The translations under genes and the position numbers were made by a program. From the NCBI GenBank assembly GCA_965153455.1, contig OZ234500.1, positions 14,383,579 through 14,447,578 of the forward strand: a DNA stretch of 64,000 bases, read 5' to 3'. Shown piece after piece: positions 11,961 through 23,299 of this stretch. Every line of letters begins with the position of its first letter. Within the stretch, counting starts at the first letter, position 1. The notes beneath the pieces were generated by a model that was given only the letters and a program-made list of their open reading frames with translations, was not told the DNA's origin and ran no database searches. Origin of the DNA: Sphagnum compactum. Lineage: Eukaryota > Bryophyta > Sphagnopsida > Sphagnales.

Positions 11961-12769
11961 GATGATGAGCTAGTACTACCAAAAAATCTCTGTAATTGGT
12001 GTCTATGGACCGGTTTGTCATTTCAAATTGATAATATAGTACTAGGTAGTTTGTAACAAGTAGATTAACAGAACATGTTTAAGGTAATTTTCAAATATTT
12101 AACTGTTTATTTTACACATATCGGCTAGTTATTGTTAGACTTGATGAAAACATTTCTTGTTTGAATCTAGTTTATATAGGAGGAGGAAAGAATTAGAAAT
12201 CATCATAATTTTCTGATTTTGAGTTTTGTTTCAAGTTTTGATTAGGAAACATTATACATACTTTGTGATTTTGGGAAATTAAGCACAGTCTCTCTATTTT
12301 TCTTGTTTGAAAACATATTAGGAAGAAAAGCTTAAAACATGTTCAAAACTTTAAAAATGTGATTTGCATCAAGCAAGAAAGAGATCAAAACCCTCTTCAA
12401 ATTTGGCAACCATGCTAAGGATCAGAATTCTGAACATTAATGCTCAAAAATTCTGGTTATAATCGATTAGTATTTGCTTTAATTGCATAGATATTCTTTT
12501 ATTTTATTTTATGTGTTAATCAGTTTTTGTTATTTATGAAGTTTAAGTTTTTGGCTTTTTTCATATTCTGAAAATATTTGTGGAAGGAAGTAGCTGTGTG
12601 CAAAGTTTTTGCTATTTTAAAATATGATCTGTCAGGGGAGTCAAATTTAATTTCTAATTACTGGAAAGAACCTATTGAATAGTAGAATAATGTAATATTA
12701 TTTCTAATTCTTATTAATGTCAAGGGTGGTTACGAGAGATTTTAAAAGGTAATTAGAACTAGTTACATA
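11961..12769. other. AT-rich spacer, nothing recognised
   Basis: No open frame of note, no repeat beyond A/T runs, no RNA gene recognised. Confidence 0.5.
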
Positions 12770-13860
12770 AGAACCTGTGGCAGAAAATGTACCAACACAA
12801 GAAAAGCCACTAAATCAACTTAAGGAAACACAACCTGTGGGTGTCCCAAACACAGAGGCACTACAACAAAAGGAAGTTGTTAATGAACACTAAACACCTA
12901 CAAAACAAGAAATCAACATGGAATCACAAGTACATGTTGTCAACCGCCAACTCATGACGCAAGTTTCCACCCAACAACAAGAAATAAACTCACAACCTAG
13001 TGGAAAATGGTTGAACCTGCTTGTAATGTTGATGAAACCAGATTACCCAACAACATTGGTGATCAGCAACTATTATGTTCCTAGAATGGGTGAACTACCA
13101 CAATTTGTAGTACCATTTGGAGCCGTTCAGTACAATGAACAAGTCCTAAGCCATGAACCTATTGTAGCTAATTCAGAGCAAAAGCAAGTTCAATTTGTGA
13201 ACAAATTGAAACAACTTCAATATCTTGATAGGAGGCCCACAAATCAATCAGTTGTTTTAGCTCATTTGGAACCAGTTGAAATGTAGACAATACCTATTGT
13301 CCACCAAACCCAATTGCCCAATTATAACGTTCAATGGTCATCCAGACTGGTTCTGGATCAAGGTGAATAGAATCATGTACCTTAGAACATACCAGTTCAG
13401 AAAGAGAATTTCAACCTTGAATCAAAACCTTACTTATTGTGAACAAATTGATCATAATTTCAAATTTTGTCCTTTTGTAGATGGAAGGCTTCAAAGACTC
13501 CTTAGGGAAGAGATGTTCATTCCACAATGGACTGCATTCCTAGCACTTCAGTAGGATTCTTTGCTATACCAATGCAAGAAAACTTGACTCAACCTGTTAC
13601 AAGTAGTGAAACAGTACTAATCATTCAGCATTTCATACTCAGATTTAATAAAATTTCATTACTTTGCAGATACCACTGAAAGCGGGGTCTGGGCATTAAA
13701 AGAGACCCAAAGACAGTTTGACTTTATACGAAAAACTCTAATAAGACCCCAAAATAGATTAAATGCAAAAGATGGTCCTTCACAAGGGCCATCACATGAC
13801 TTGAATGCCCCATTGACCAGGGACCAAGCCTTCCCAAAAGTATGACACCTCTTTTGGAGA
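12770..13860 (+). pseudogene. decayed CCHC zinc-knuckle protein (gag-like or domesticated)
   Basis: Two open frames, 12918-13286 and 13276-13554, overlap in different phases, which implies a frameshift near 13280; both are Gln/Pro/Val rich. The second contains YCEQIDHNFKFCPFVDGRLQ. C-x4-H-x4-C matches the last three ligands of a CCHC knuckle, but the first Cys position is Leu. The stretch RLQRLLREEM follows directly. A possible further exon begins after an AG at about 13669 (ADTTESGVWALKETQRQF) and runs open to about 13845. The composition is that of a coding region that has lost its frame. A retroelement gag or a host gene derived from one are the likeliest sources; I do not recognise a named family. 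Confidence 0.45.
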
Positions 13861-14210
13861 TGATGGAACATGGAACCTCAAGAATGGGCCCTTCATTTGG
13901 AAGGGGTCTGTCCCCTCCATTTTTGCAAAAAGGAGGCATACGCTCATTCCACTGTAGGCTAACAACATCTAGGCAAAAACTGAAAAGTGGGTTGCGTCAA
14001 AGCCCAAGGGACACGTGTTGGTGCACATGTCGTCGAAGATAGAACTCCAGCAGCGCTGCATTTCCGAGGCTCCGTGGCCTGCTTTGCCACTCTCCCACAT
14101 GTCGTCTCATCGCCAGAACCACATTTACCTTTTTAGCTCCAGCCACGCAGCTCCAGCTTAAAACCTTATTGCATCGACAAATTGAATGAATGCTTCGCCG
14201 CCGGAGATAT

Positions 14211-14217
14211 TATATAA
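14211..14217 (+). promoter_or_regulatory. TATA box candidate for the VOC gene
   Basis: TATATAA lies in a locally GC-richer context, about 150 bp before the first in-frame ATG (14364) and about 280 bp before the conserved start (14493). It would place transcription initiation near 14240-14250. Short upstream ATGs at about 14250, 14347 and 14360 would then lie in the leader. Confidence 0.5.
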
Positions 14218-14492
14218 ATTTTCGTGGGATTTGTTGTGTTGTTCAACTCATGCACAGTTGTTGTATCTAAATTTCTGCTATTGTAACAGTAGCTCTGAGT
14301 TGAATTAACAGAGAACTTTCTTTCAACAGGTTTTGGAGACTTGTGTATGTGTACAGTGTATGTATGTGGAAGCTAGCATTTGTGGAAAGAAGTCTGGGAA
14401 CACTTGTTGGACCGGTACCAAGCCTTGTACAATATCCTAGTGCCAGCACGAGACAAGCTGTAAGATCCGGCTGCGGGTCGTATATTATCAGG

Positions 14493-15778
14493 ATGGCCAA
14501 TACCCAAACAAGCGCGCCTGCGAAGTTGGGCTATGTGATCATGTATGTTCCTGATGTGGAGAAAACGGTCGACTGGTACAGCAAGGCATTCGGCTTAAGC
14601 GTTCGGCGGATCGATAATAGCCGCAGGTAAAAATGTTGTTAAAGGATTTTAGAACTGCTTCAAGTGCTAAACAAACAATCCGGATTTTGAAGTCTCCGTG
14701 GTTTGGTTTCATCGCCAGCTCTTCCCAATTGACCATGCGTAATGTGAATTCTGCAAGATCTATGTTCTTGAGATGTTAGCTTTCGGACACTCATGGCCAC
14801 CTTAAAGGTGCAACCAGCGATTCACAAGTTCGATGCTTCTTTCTGTGGTTTATAATGAAATTCACACCGTGTTGACCTGCAATCAGCCTGTTGAAGTTCA
14901 CTTTTGGAGCAGTGAAGAAATTTGTGACAATGGATCATGTCATCTCTCTCTCAAAGAGAATACATGCTAAAGCCCAATGCAAATGCAATTTTTAACTTAC
15001 ATGGACTTCTGAATTTGCATTGTGCTGGGATAGTTTTTGAAGAATTGCCAGGGTTTGTGATGGGGACAACAGATGGGCAGAGATGGAAACTGGATTCACC
15101 ACACTGGCATTTACACCGTTGGAGCAGCGTGAGGCTGACATCACGGGTGGTAAGTGTTGCTTAGCAGACTGTGGAGACTAGTCTGCAAGGAGTTCTTTTT
15201 GCTATCTCAAGAAAGAAAAACTCCATAATGGTAAGATAGTAGGAATGAAGGAATTGGGTTAATATCTTGCAGTGCTTGAGATACACATACTTATCCTCTG
15301 ACAAACTTTTGATTGCAGGGGTCAAGCACCCAGCAGAGCAGCATCCTCGTGCAAATATTGAACTCAATCTCCTATTTCCTGACCTTGATGCCACATTCAA
15401 GGTACTACCCTCGAATATTTCTGGTGAATCAGATCCTGTATTCCTTTGTTTGCTTCTGAACCAAATTATAGCTCTAGGATGTCTGCACATGATATTAGTG
15501 TACCTATGTAAGTTTGAGATATGATATTGTTTGATCTTAGTGATCATCTGTCTTGTCTCTTCTCAACTTTCATCTGAAGTTTGCAGTCATAGCACTGGCA
15601 TGTATATACTGAAATGCTAAATTTTGTTTACTGCAAACCTATCTATGAACAGCATGTTTTGCAGCTTGGAGCTAAGCCTGTGACAATGCCAGAGGAAAAG
15701 CCATGGGCTCAGAAGGCGGTGTATATTGAGGATTTGAATGGCAATATAATTCGTCTTGGTAGTGAGGTAGCGCAGTAA
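14493..15778 (+). CDS. VOC/glyoxalase-I-like protein, similar to desiccation-induced 1VOC proteins
   Basis: Exons 14493-14626, 15073-15149, 15319-15401 and 15653-15778 have GT-AG borders and consistent phases, giving 139 residues. The fold signature is complete for a single VOC unit: LGYVIMYVPDVEKTVDWYSK (first beta strand and helix), RWAEMETGFTTLAFTP, ELNLLFPDLDATFKHVL, and the final strand YIEDLNGNIIRLGS. Length and motifs match the small plant 1VOC group (Arabidopsis DSI-1VOC type). True glyoxalase I uses His/Glu metal ligands; here the first-strand ligand position is not His and the last-strand Glu is replaced by Arg (GNIIRL), so methylglyoxal detoxification is doubtful. The frame is open upstream to an ATG at 14364, which would add 43 residues rich in Ser, Arg and Gly that could be a transit peptide. 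The next gene begins 1.4 kb downstream on the same strand. Confidence 0.9.
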
Positions 15779-17168
15779 AAATATGTCTGCACCACAGCTA
15801 AAGCTCTTGTCTATAGACACATGTGCCGAGAGAGTTCTGAAGTGCAAGAGAACTTGAGTTTGTAAGGATTATATTTCTCCATGTTGTAAACATTTGTGGC
15901 AATGGCAAATTTCACAACTGAATTGTTGCCATGACAAAAGTCAGAAGAGTAATTTGAGCATCATGGTGATGGAAGAATTAGTGCTCGTCGTAGTGGTGCA
16001 ACAATTATGAATATACAAGCTTTTTCCATCAAATTGTTGCTCGCCATTGAATGGCATTTTGCATAACCATGTGAATCTGGATGCAATGTTCTTGCCTTGT
16101 TTCAATGGTGATAAAGATTTACCTGCAAATTTGTGAGATGCAGCCTGGAATATGAATTCTAGCTGGCCTGTATCAATTTTCCTTGCTCCGCACATGCTTC
16201 TTGAGCCAGATCAGATGCAAAGGATTTCACTGTGACAACCCTAACCTGATTCTTCTCATAAGTTTTGCGAGAATTAGTGCTCAAGAATTTCGTTGTCTTC
16301 GTTGTTCACCGCACTGGTACAGCGAGTAGTTGCTTTATTTCCGTGTGGTTGCTTACTTTTGCGCATACATTCTGTCGTCTTCTGCAAAAGAAACTGGTTC
16401 CATATGGAGAGCTTTCTGCACCCGAGAATCGAAGCGTTGCAAAGAAGAAAGAGTTGCGTAGATGTTTTCTGATCTCTCCTCTTATGGTTCTTGACATTCC
16501 ATAGCCGGCACAATAGAAGAAACAACGTTGTAGTATGGTTAATGATGACGAAAATGAACACAACGTGACCTTTGACAATACCTATGTAAGCTGTCGAACC
16601 TGCAGTGTAGATCCTTCTCTCGATATACATAACTACCATCCATGTCTCTCTTCCCTTACAACTTCTTAAAAATGGAAACGTGCCTACTAAGGAGTTGCAC
16701 CCACCAATCGGCAAACTTGTGTTTGTGCAAAGTATAATTTTCTTACATTGTAAATAGCAAACCCGCTTACAAATACGAGGCTGGAATGAGGAAAATTCCA
16801 TGTTCAAATTCGACCTCAAAAGGCGTGACGCTTTTCCATGTGCAGGTTTCTGAGAATTCCTTCATGTAGTTTGCAATTTGCACCTTTGCCATTGATTCAG
16901 CAGTGCTCTACAGAATGTTCCTACTTCTGCAGTCGGTTTTCAAGATGGCACGAGATGAAGAGAGAAGCTCTTGATATTCATGTAGGCGGAGAGTTGGGTA
17001 GACGCGTCGATCTTTACTACAGGCGTGCACAGGAGAATCTGTCTTCCGGGAGCATGAATGGACAAAAGATGGAAGACTGTCTGATCCCAGTTTCCGGCTC
17101 CAAAGAACGATCACGCAGAGTTGTGATTTCTTTGTAGTTTGCTGTGCGCCAAACACGAGCTATAGAAC
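15779..17168. other. intergenic region between VOC and PKA-R genes
   Basis: Contains the VOC 3' UTR and presumably the promoter and leader of the PKA regulatory subunit gene. Open frames on both strands (up to about 180 codons on the minus strand) lack ATG at their ends or any recognisable motif. Confidence 0.5.
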
Positions 17169-19649
17169 ATGGCAGCTTCGGCTAGTCATATAGACTTGAA
17201 AGCAAAGGCGAAGCGACCTTCAAACATCCCATCGGAACAAGTATCTTGTTTCTTACTCCTGTTTCCATCTAAAGAACGTTTCAAGCTTTTGTCAATCAAT
17301 TCCAAAACATCATTATACGTACTGTATAGAAGAGAAATTCTTTATGGCGGAGTGGCTATCTGAGACAGAGCGGCAGACATTTTTGATACTTCGATCCATA
17401 AATACTATTCTGACGGCAGATTTTATGGATCTGCACACCATTGTTGAATGGAAAGAGTAGCGATTGCGCACTCAAAAACTCCTTGTTTTGAAAATTCTCA
17501 ACTGCTAAGGGGGATTCATTACTAAAAGCTTGAAATGATCGAACTCCAGGTCAAGGAGAGGAGAAGACGAACCCTTTCCTTTCGACGAACGGGTGTTAGT
17601 GCTGAATGCCAAGTAGCTGATGAAAGCTATGTTCCAAGGGTATGCGTCTGTCCTCAATTAAATGATTCCAAGAGATCATAGAGTGAGAAGTAGAACCAGA
17701 TTTCTAAACCGCATTTCGGTCATGCGATCCTTGTTTACTGAGAAACACGCTTCTTCATTTTTGTGGTACAGGTAGTGTTGAAGCCAGATGCTGCCAAGAA
17801 ACGTATTGAAGCAGCCTTAGAGAAGAACGCCCTGTTCAAAGGTCTTGACAAAGAGCAAATTCATACGGTAAGGGATTACTGCTCCTACTGCTGTGTATCC
17901 CAATAGCTGGATGCAAGGGGGGGAAGAGATGCAAAGGAACTTTGTAAAGGTGCTTAATATGCTTCTCTTTCTTGTAAATCTGCTGCCACCGTCAGGTGAT
18001 AGATGCAGTGGAGGAAGAGAAGCATAAAGCAGGTGATGTCATAATCAAACAGGGTGAATCTGGCCTTTACTTCTACCTGCTTGAGGTACACAATCTCTGT
18101 CCTTGCAAACATGTTTGCAACACTGGATTCTTGATCAAAGACTACCAATTTACAGGTTCCTATTGTCAATGATCCATCCTTAAGTATAGAGCCTTGATGT
18201 CATTGTGATTCTTGGATATTCCTTAACCATGAAATAACAGATTGTAGCAATCTGTGTAAGCTGGAGAAACTGTTGGCCTAAAATGATTTGTTTGCAGGCA
18301 GGGGCTTGTGAGGTGTGGTTGAGCATGCACAATGCTAGAGATCCACAGATGGTGAAGACATATGGGCCAGGTGATAGCTTTGGTGAGCTTGCTCTCCTCT
18401 ATGATGCTCCTCGTGCTGCTACTATTAAGGTAATGTGTTTTTCCGGTAGTGATGGGCAACCCTAAACTGTTCACTTTTGCAAGAGACTCTGTTCATAAAA
18501 AGAGTAAATTCATATCTCCTCAGCTGTGGATTTCATGTGTGTTTGGGGATGTAGGCAAGCACTGATTGCATCCTCTGGACTATGGATCGTAGCACATTTC
18601 GTACAATCTTAATGGCTTCAACAAGGAAAAAGAGGAACCTTTATGAAGATTATCTCCAAAATGTGCCCCTCCTTAAGGTCTTCTTCATTCTTCTTTTGAT
18701 TGGTTGTTGGAGAGTTGTTTCTGCATACCAGATGGAAATGTATTAGTATGGAGATGATGAATTATATGCTAAAGCACTGACTCAGTTCCAAGTGAGTGTT
18801 TTATAAGAAACACAAAACCAAAAACTCTGAAACAGAAAGTCTAATTTAAATTCTTGAGAATGTGTTTTGTGCACTATGTGTGGAAGACACTTGATAAGTA
18901 TGAGCGATCAGCTATTGCTGATGTGCTGGAACCTGAATACTTTGTTGCTGGCAAGGAAATAATCATTGAGGGTACTCCAGGAGACAAGTTCTATTTCCTT
19001 GAGGAGGTGAGTGATTAAGAACCAGGTATTGTCATTGTACTTGGGTGTTTCTATTGATCAGTTTTGACCAATTTTGAGTATCATTGTAAAATCCTTTTGG
19101 AACCATAGTCATGATTATACTGAATTATGGAAGTTGTGTGCATGTGTGTGTCTTTACTGCAGGGCACAGCTGAGGCTAGAACAAGAGGTGCCGTTGTGAT
19201 GAAATATGGAAAAGGTGACTATTTTGGTGAACTGGCATTGCTCAATGATGAGCCAAGATCAGCAACAGTATTGGCTGTTACAGACTGCAAAGTTGTCTCC
19301 ATCAATAGTGAGAGTTTCAAGGTTTGCTCTTGCGAATGCCATACACTGGTTGCAAAGAGAGATTGAGATGAGACCACTAGTTAACTAAAACAAAAAGGCA
19401 CATATGTGTTGCTCACCCTTATCTAGCCAGAACCATGAGATTTGGAAGAGTAATTGAATGATTTATGAGAGAATGCAACATCAATCTTTACATTGTTTAA
19501 GGTATTCTCAATGACACGATAGACATGGAATGAAAGTGACTTGAGAACCATAATTGTAATTTGGAGAACAGAGGTTGTTGGGGAAGCTTGAGGACATTTT
19601 GCAGCGCAAGAAGACAGAATACACTGCTGCAACAGCATCTACCAGCTAA
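17169..19649 (+). CDS. cAMP-dependent protein kinase regulatory subunit (type-I-like, no dimerisation domain)
   Basis: Nine exons: 17169-17240, 17550-17639, 17772-17867, 17996-18085, 18298-18429, 18555-18677, 18887-19006, 19163-19321, 19572-19649. All are GT-AG, all phase 0, total 319 residues. An inhibitor segment FRRTGVSAE (residues 35-43) has Gly at the phospho-acceptor position, so it acts as a pseudosubstrate like RI. Two cyclic-nucleotide-binding domains follow. The phosphate-binding cassette of site A is FGELALLYDAPRAAT (E146, R155) and of site B is FGELALLNDEPRSAT (E264, R273). The linker LDKYERSAIADVLEP and C-terminal DILQRKKTEY keep aromatic capping residues (Y206, Y311) where animal RI has Trp and Tyr. 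Family role: holds the catalytic subunit inactive until cAMP binds. The protein resembles RI, not the plant PP2C-CNB-kinase fusion, because no phosphatase or kinase domain is present. The usual N-terminal D/D domain is missing (24 residues, then the Arg cluster). Functional cAMP signalling here is inference. Confidence 0.93.
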
Positions 19650-20609
19650 GTGAACATACTAGCAATACAAGCTCTTGCTGACAGACATTTTGAGAGTGGA
19701 GTTCTGGAAAATGAGAAAATTTGGAGATTTAAGATTGTACATTAGCAACGTTGCACATGTCAAACCCTATTTATCCCCTACAACCTCAGGATTATTCAGT
19801 CAGCACATAGATCCTGGCAAAGCCCATCCACAGCCTGTTCAATCTAGACTCTTCTGAAAACAGGAAAAAACCCACAAATCAGTTTCAGTCTCAATAACAG
19901 GTTCAGTGCAGACTTGAAAATGTCCAATAAGGCTGCTCACCCTCCCTTTCCTGGTCCTGGTTTGACCATGTCAGCACAAATTTTTCCAAGTTCATGCTGG
20001 AGGATAGTGTGGAGGGAAAAGGGGGAGAATAAAGAGGAATGTAAGTACTGCAGTATAAACATCTTGTGAAAACTGATGTGGTATAGTATGCTGTCAAAAG
20101 ACCATCAAAAATCACAGGAGAATTTTCTTCATCTTTGGCCTGAAGATCAACTTGAGTTGCTGCAACTTTTTCATCACACTTGATTTCTGACTTTCAAGAA
20201 AAAATATGCAACTGTTTCATGCCTGTGTTAGACTATCGAAGGTAGGACTTACCCTCATTAAAAAGGTTGTGAGAGGGAATGGCAAGAATTTAACCTATTT
20301 TGTGCAATCATAAACTGAAGTCATAATAGATCAGCAATCCAAATACCAATTGACTAGTCTAGATGCATCTCTTCCCTGCATTGAAAACAAGCATGATATG
20401 TGCATATAGTTGAATACACATTTTAACATTGTGGCATTTGTTGTGTGATCTTTACAAATGGAAGGGCTGGAGAACATCCCCAGACTAGAGAGATCTTAGT
20501 AAGCAGGTGAGGTTTGAATTTGATTTTGGAGTGATGTCAGAATAGCATCTTTGGAGTGCATGATGGTATCATCAAATGGTGCTTTCTTCCCATCTTTCTA
20601 CTTCCTTGA
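19650..20609. other. PKA-R 3' region and spacer
   Basis: No gene recognised. Short open frames only; no strong repeat. Confidence 0.5.
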
Positions 20610-21990
20610 TTTGATTCAATTTGTGCTGCATGTTGTAGAGGAAGAAGAAAAGATGTTTCATTTGTGTCGGCATAGTGAGAAACTGGCTATTGCATTTGGG
20701 CTCATCAACACATTCCTGGTACTCCACTGCACATAATCAAGAATCAGCAGGTCTGTGGCAGTTGCCACACTTCTGCTTAGATCATTTCAAAATAGTTCGG
20801 AGAGCAATCATGTTGAGGAATGCAAATTGCGGTCATCACTTTGAGGATGGTGTCTGTTCTTGCATGCACTACTGGTGGTGACAGTAATCTGTCTTGTCAA
20901 ACCCATGATTGTAGCACGTTTCTATGGTATTATTACAATACCCTCTTTGAATACCTTTCAGAATGTGCCTGCCATGAAGATTGTGTGTACACAGGAAAGA
21001 CCCAAACCACAGCTGATGCATGTTCATTTGATATTTGTGTTTATGACTGTTTCCCAACACAGTGTCCTATGACTGTTCTGAACACAAGTTCAGATAAAAG
21101 TAAACAGGGTAGTCTCTAGGATTGCCAATTTTTTTATCCTTCAGTGGCAACTGCAACATGCATTGAGAAATTACTTGCAGAAAGCAAATTGCAGTTGGAT
21201 GGATAAATTTTAGTATGTAATGGGACTATGCAAGCAGTCTACAATCTTGTGGAAAGATTTGACATGATTGGAGAAGAGCTGTTTCGATGTTTATGGATGC
21301 TTGTGGATTCTTTATCAGTCTCTTCAATTTAGTTGTTTGAGCTCTACTCCAGATTGTAGGGTCGGTGTACCATACAAACTGTGAAAGATACACTAATGGC
21401 TCTATCGTCATGGTGCACAGATGGCACTGCTTGTTGTTGCTAGGTCAAGGAATTTCAGGTGGGAGGAGCCATAGCTAGATGTGTAATTGGACTGATCCTT
21501 GCTATTTTATAGGTTGGAGTGGAGAAGAGAAATTTCAGGTAGGAGGAACGATATCTAGACGGGCAATTGCAATGATCCTTGCTATTTCAAATGTTGGAAT
21601 TGAGAAGATGCTCTCTCATTTCTTGACACAATAATACTGCCCCCACATGATGTTCGTTCTACCAGTTAGCATTACCTGAATTTCATCAACTTCACAAGCT
21701 TGATAATTCTTCTCTCCTCTCAACATTCCAATAGAACAAGATCGTGATTTTGGTTGCCCATGATCTGAATCTCCCGTAGCAACAATACCACACCAAAAAA
21801 AAAAGACATAAAAGTAAACATACTGGCCAGCTTGGTAACACTGCTACAGCGTTTTGTTGTGCGATGTGCGATCCTCGATTCCTCATTCCTCATAGTTGAG
21901 AATTCCCGCATCAATGGAGAAAATCATCATCATCATCATCAGTTGTGTGGGAGAGTATGCTAGCAAGCAATGGAGAAAATGATGATGATG
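20610..21990. repeat. left arm of a diverged inverted duplication
   Basis: This segment is reverse-complement related to 27590-29120 along its whole length. Anchor pairs: 20652-20746 with 28998-29092 (CACTGCACATAATCAAGAAT), about 20930-20990 with 28771-28835 (GCC-GCCATGAAGATTGTGTG), about 21270-21420 with 28335-28520, about 21440-21605 with 28013-28310, and about 21700-21960 with 27640-27945. Order is strictly mirrored. Identity by eye is about 75-85 percent with small indels. The arm ends about 1.3 kb before the BPC start codon, so it may contain that gene's distal promoter. No coding frame is shared between arms. Confidence 0.88.
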
Positions 21991-22199
21991 ATGATTTGGA
22001 GTTGTGTGCAGTGTTTTTTTCTTTGGCAAATTTGAGCATCCTGGCGACAAAAATAAGTGAAGGTGCGAATCAGTGTTTTTTATTTGGCGAGATTTCGCCA
22101 AATTTCGACCTGAAAAATATGACTTCGCCCTATACAAAGGATTTTTCATGGAGTAAATGACCCAAATTCGCCAGATTTCGAAGGAAAAAATGAAAAGTC

Positions 22200-22470
22200 G
22201 CCAGAATCGCCAGATTTTTATGAGAAGTTCCAGTAGGTAGCCAAGAATATAGAAGGATTCTGGATTTTTTTATACTTTCATATCAGGTTTGTAGCCAAAT
22301 ATGAATGATCGCCACCACTTCAGCAACATCACAAAATTGAAAAAAAAAACCCTGGTGTAAATAATACAAAGGACTTATTTTTTGGGAAAAAATGGTGTAG
22401 CAAAATTTGGCTAAGTCCTCTTGTGGATGATCGCCGACCCACGTATCTCACAAATTTGAAAAAAAGAACA
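22200..22470 (+). repeat. dispersed repeat, copy 1
   Basis: Carries GTAGCCAAGAATATAGAAGG and, further on, GGCTAAGTCCTCTTGTGGAT followed by GATCGCC. The first block recurs at 60078 (plus strand) and the second, inverted, at 37116-37190. The segment is also rich in CGCCAGATTTCG-like pieces. It lies in the promoter or leader area of the BPC gene. Confidence 0.7.
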
Positions 22471-23299
22471 CTGCAGAGTATGGTTGGAAGTAATGGAGAA
22501 AGTGATGATGACGATGAGGAGGAGCTGGGTGCAAGTGTGCGCCAGCCCACGGTGTAGAGAGATAATGGTGTGGAGCTGTGTTCGAGGGTGTCCTGGCTGA
22601 TTTGATTTGGCCGAACAAGTGGCCAAACCCTAATTTTTTCAGCCTGTCATTTGAACTTCTTGTGCGTGTGGGTATTTGCAACCTTTCCGACCGATTTTGC
22701 TCTCGAGTCTGTTTTGTGGAGTGAGTGAGTGTACGGTGGGCGGCTGGTTGGATTGCACTTCATTTTTGGGACATGTGAGTCTTCTTCTCTTTCTAACAGT
22801 ATTTGTTTGGATGCTAGTAGTGTTATCAGGTTGGCTTACAGTTCAGATGATACTACTGTCTCTCACCCTCGTGACCTGAATCCCCAGTTCAAAATGGTAG
22901 GCAGAAGAAGTTTTCCATTGCGTCTTTTTCCAAGAAGGAAAGTAGATCTGAGTGATTGTCCTTGTCCGGTATGTTGGAGTGTTGTTTTAAGAATGCCAAC
23001 TGGATGCCAAATTACATCCTGATGCAAGTAGGTCTTTAGTGATTCGTCCTCATCTGCTATATTAGACTGTTGTTAGCAACACCTAATTAGATCCTGATGA
23101 TGACGCTGTTTTGTGATGCAGTAGTCCGTGAGCAGGAATGGTTACATTGTCGTATGGTTTCATTACTATCGTAGTTGATGGCAGAAATGGTTGCCGGTAC
23201 AGTTTTTGACCTCTGCTTCTGCTTTGCAGTCTTTGATGCTGTCTAACAAGATAAATGGGCAGTTGATTTGGGGAATGCTGTATCAGCTCACGAGTCTCA

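Noticed and set aside
16274-16819. Minus-strand open frame of about 180 codons between the VOC and PKA-R genes
   Set aside because: It opens with a non-ATG codon, has no domain or motif, and occupies the promoter region of a confirmed gene; likely chance.
20551-22160. Several overlapping open frames in the left inverted arm
   Set aside because: None is preserved in the right arm despite clear DNA similarity, so they are not under coding selection.
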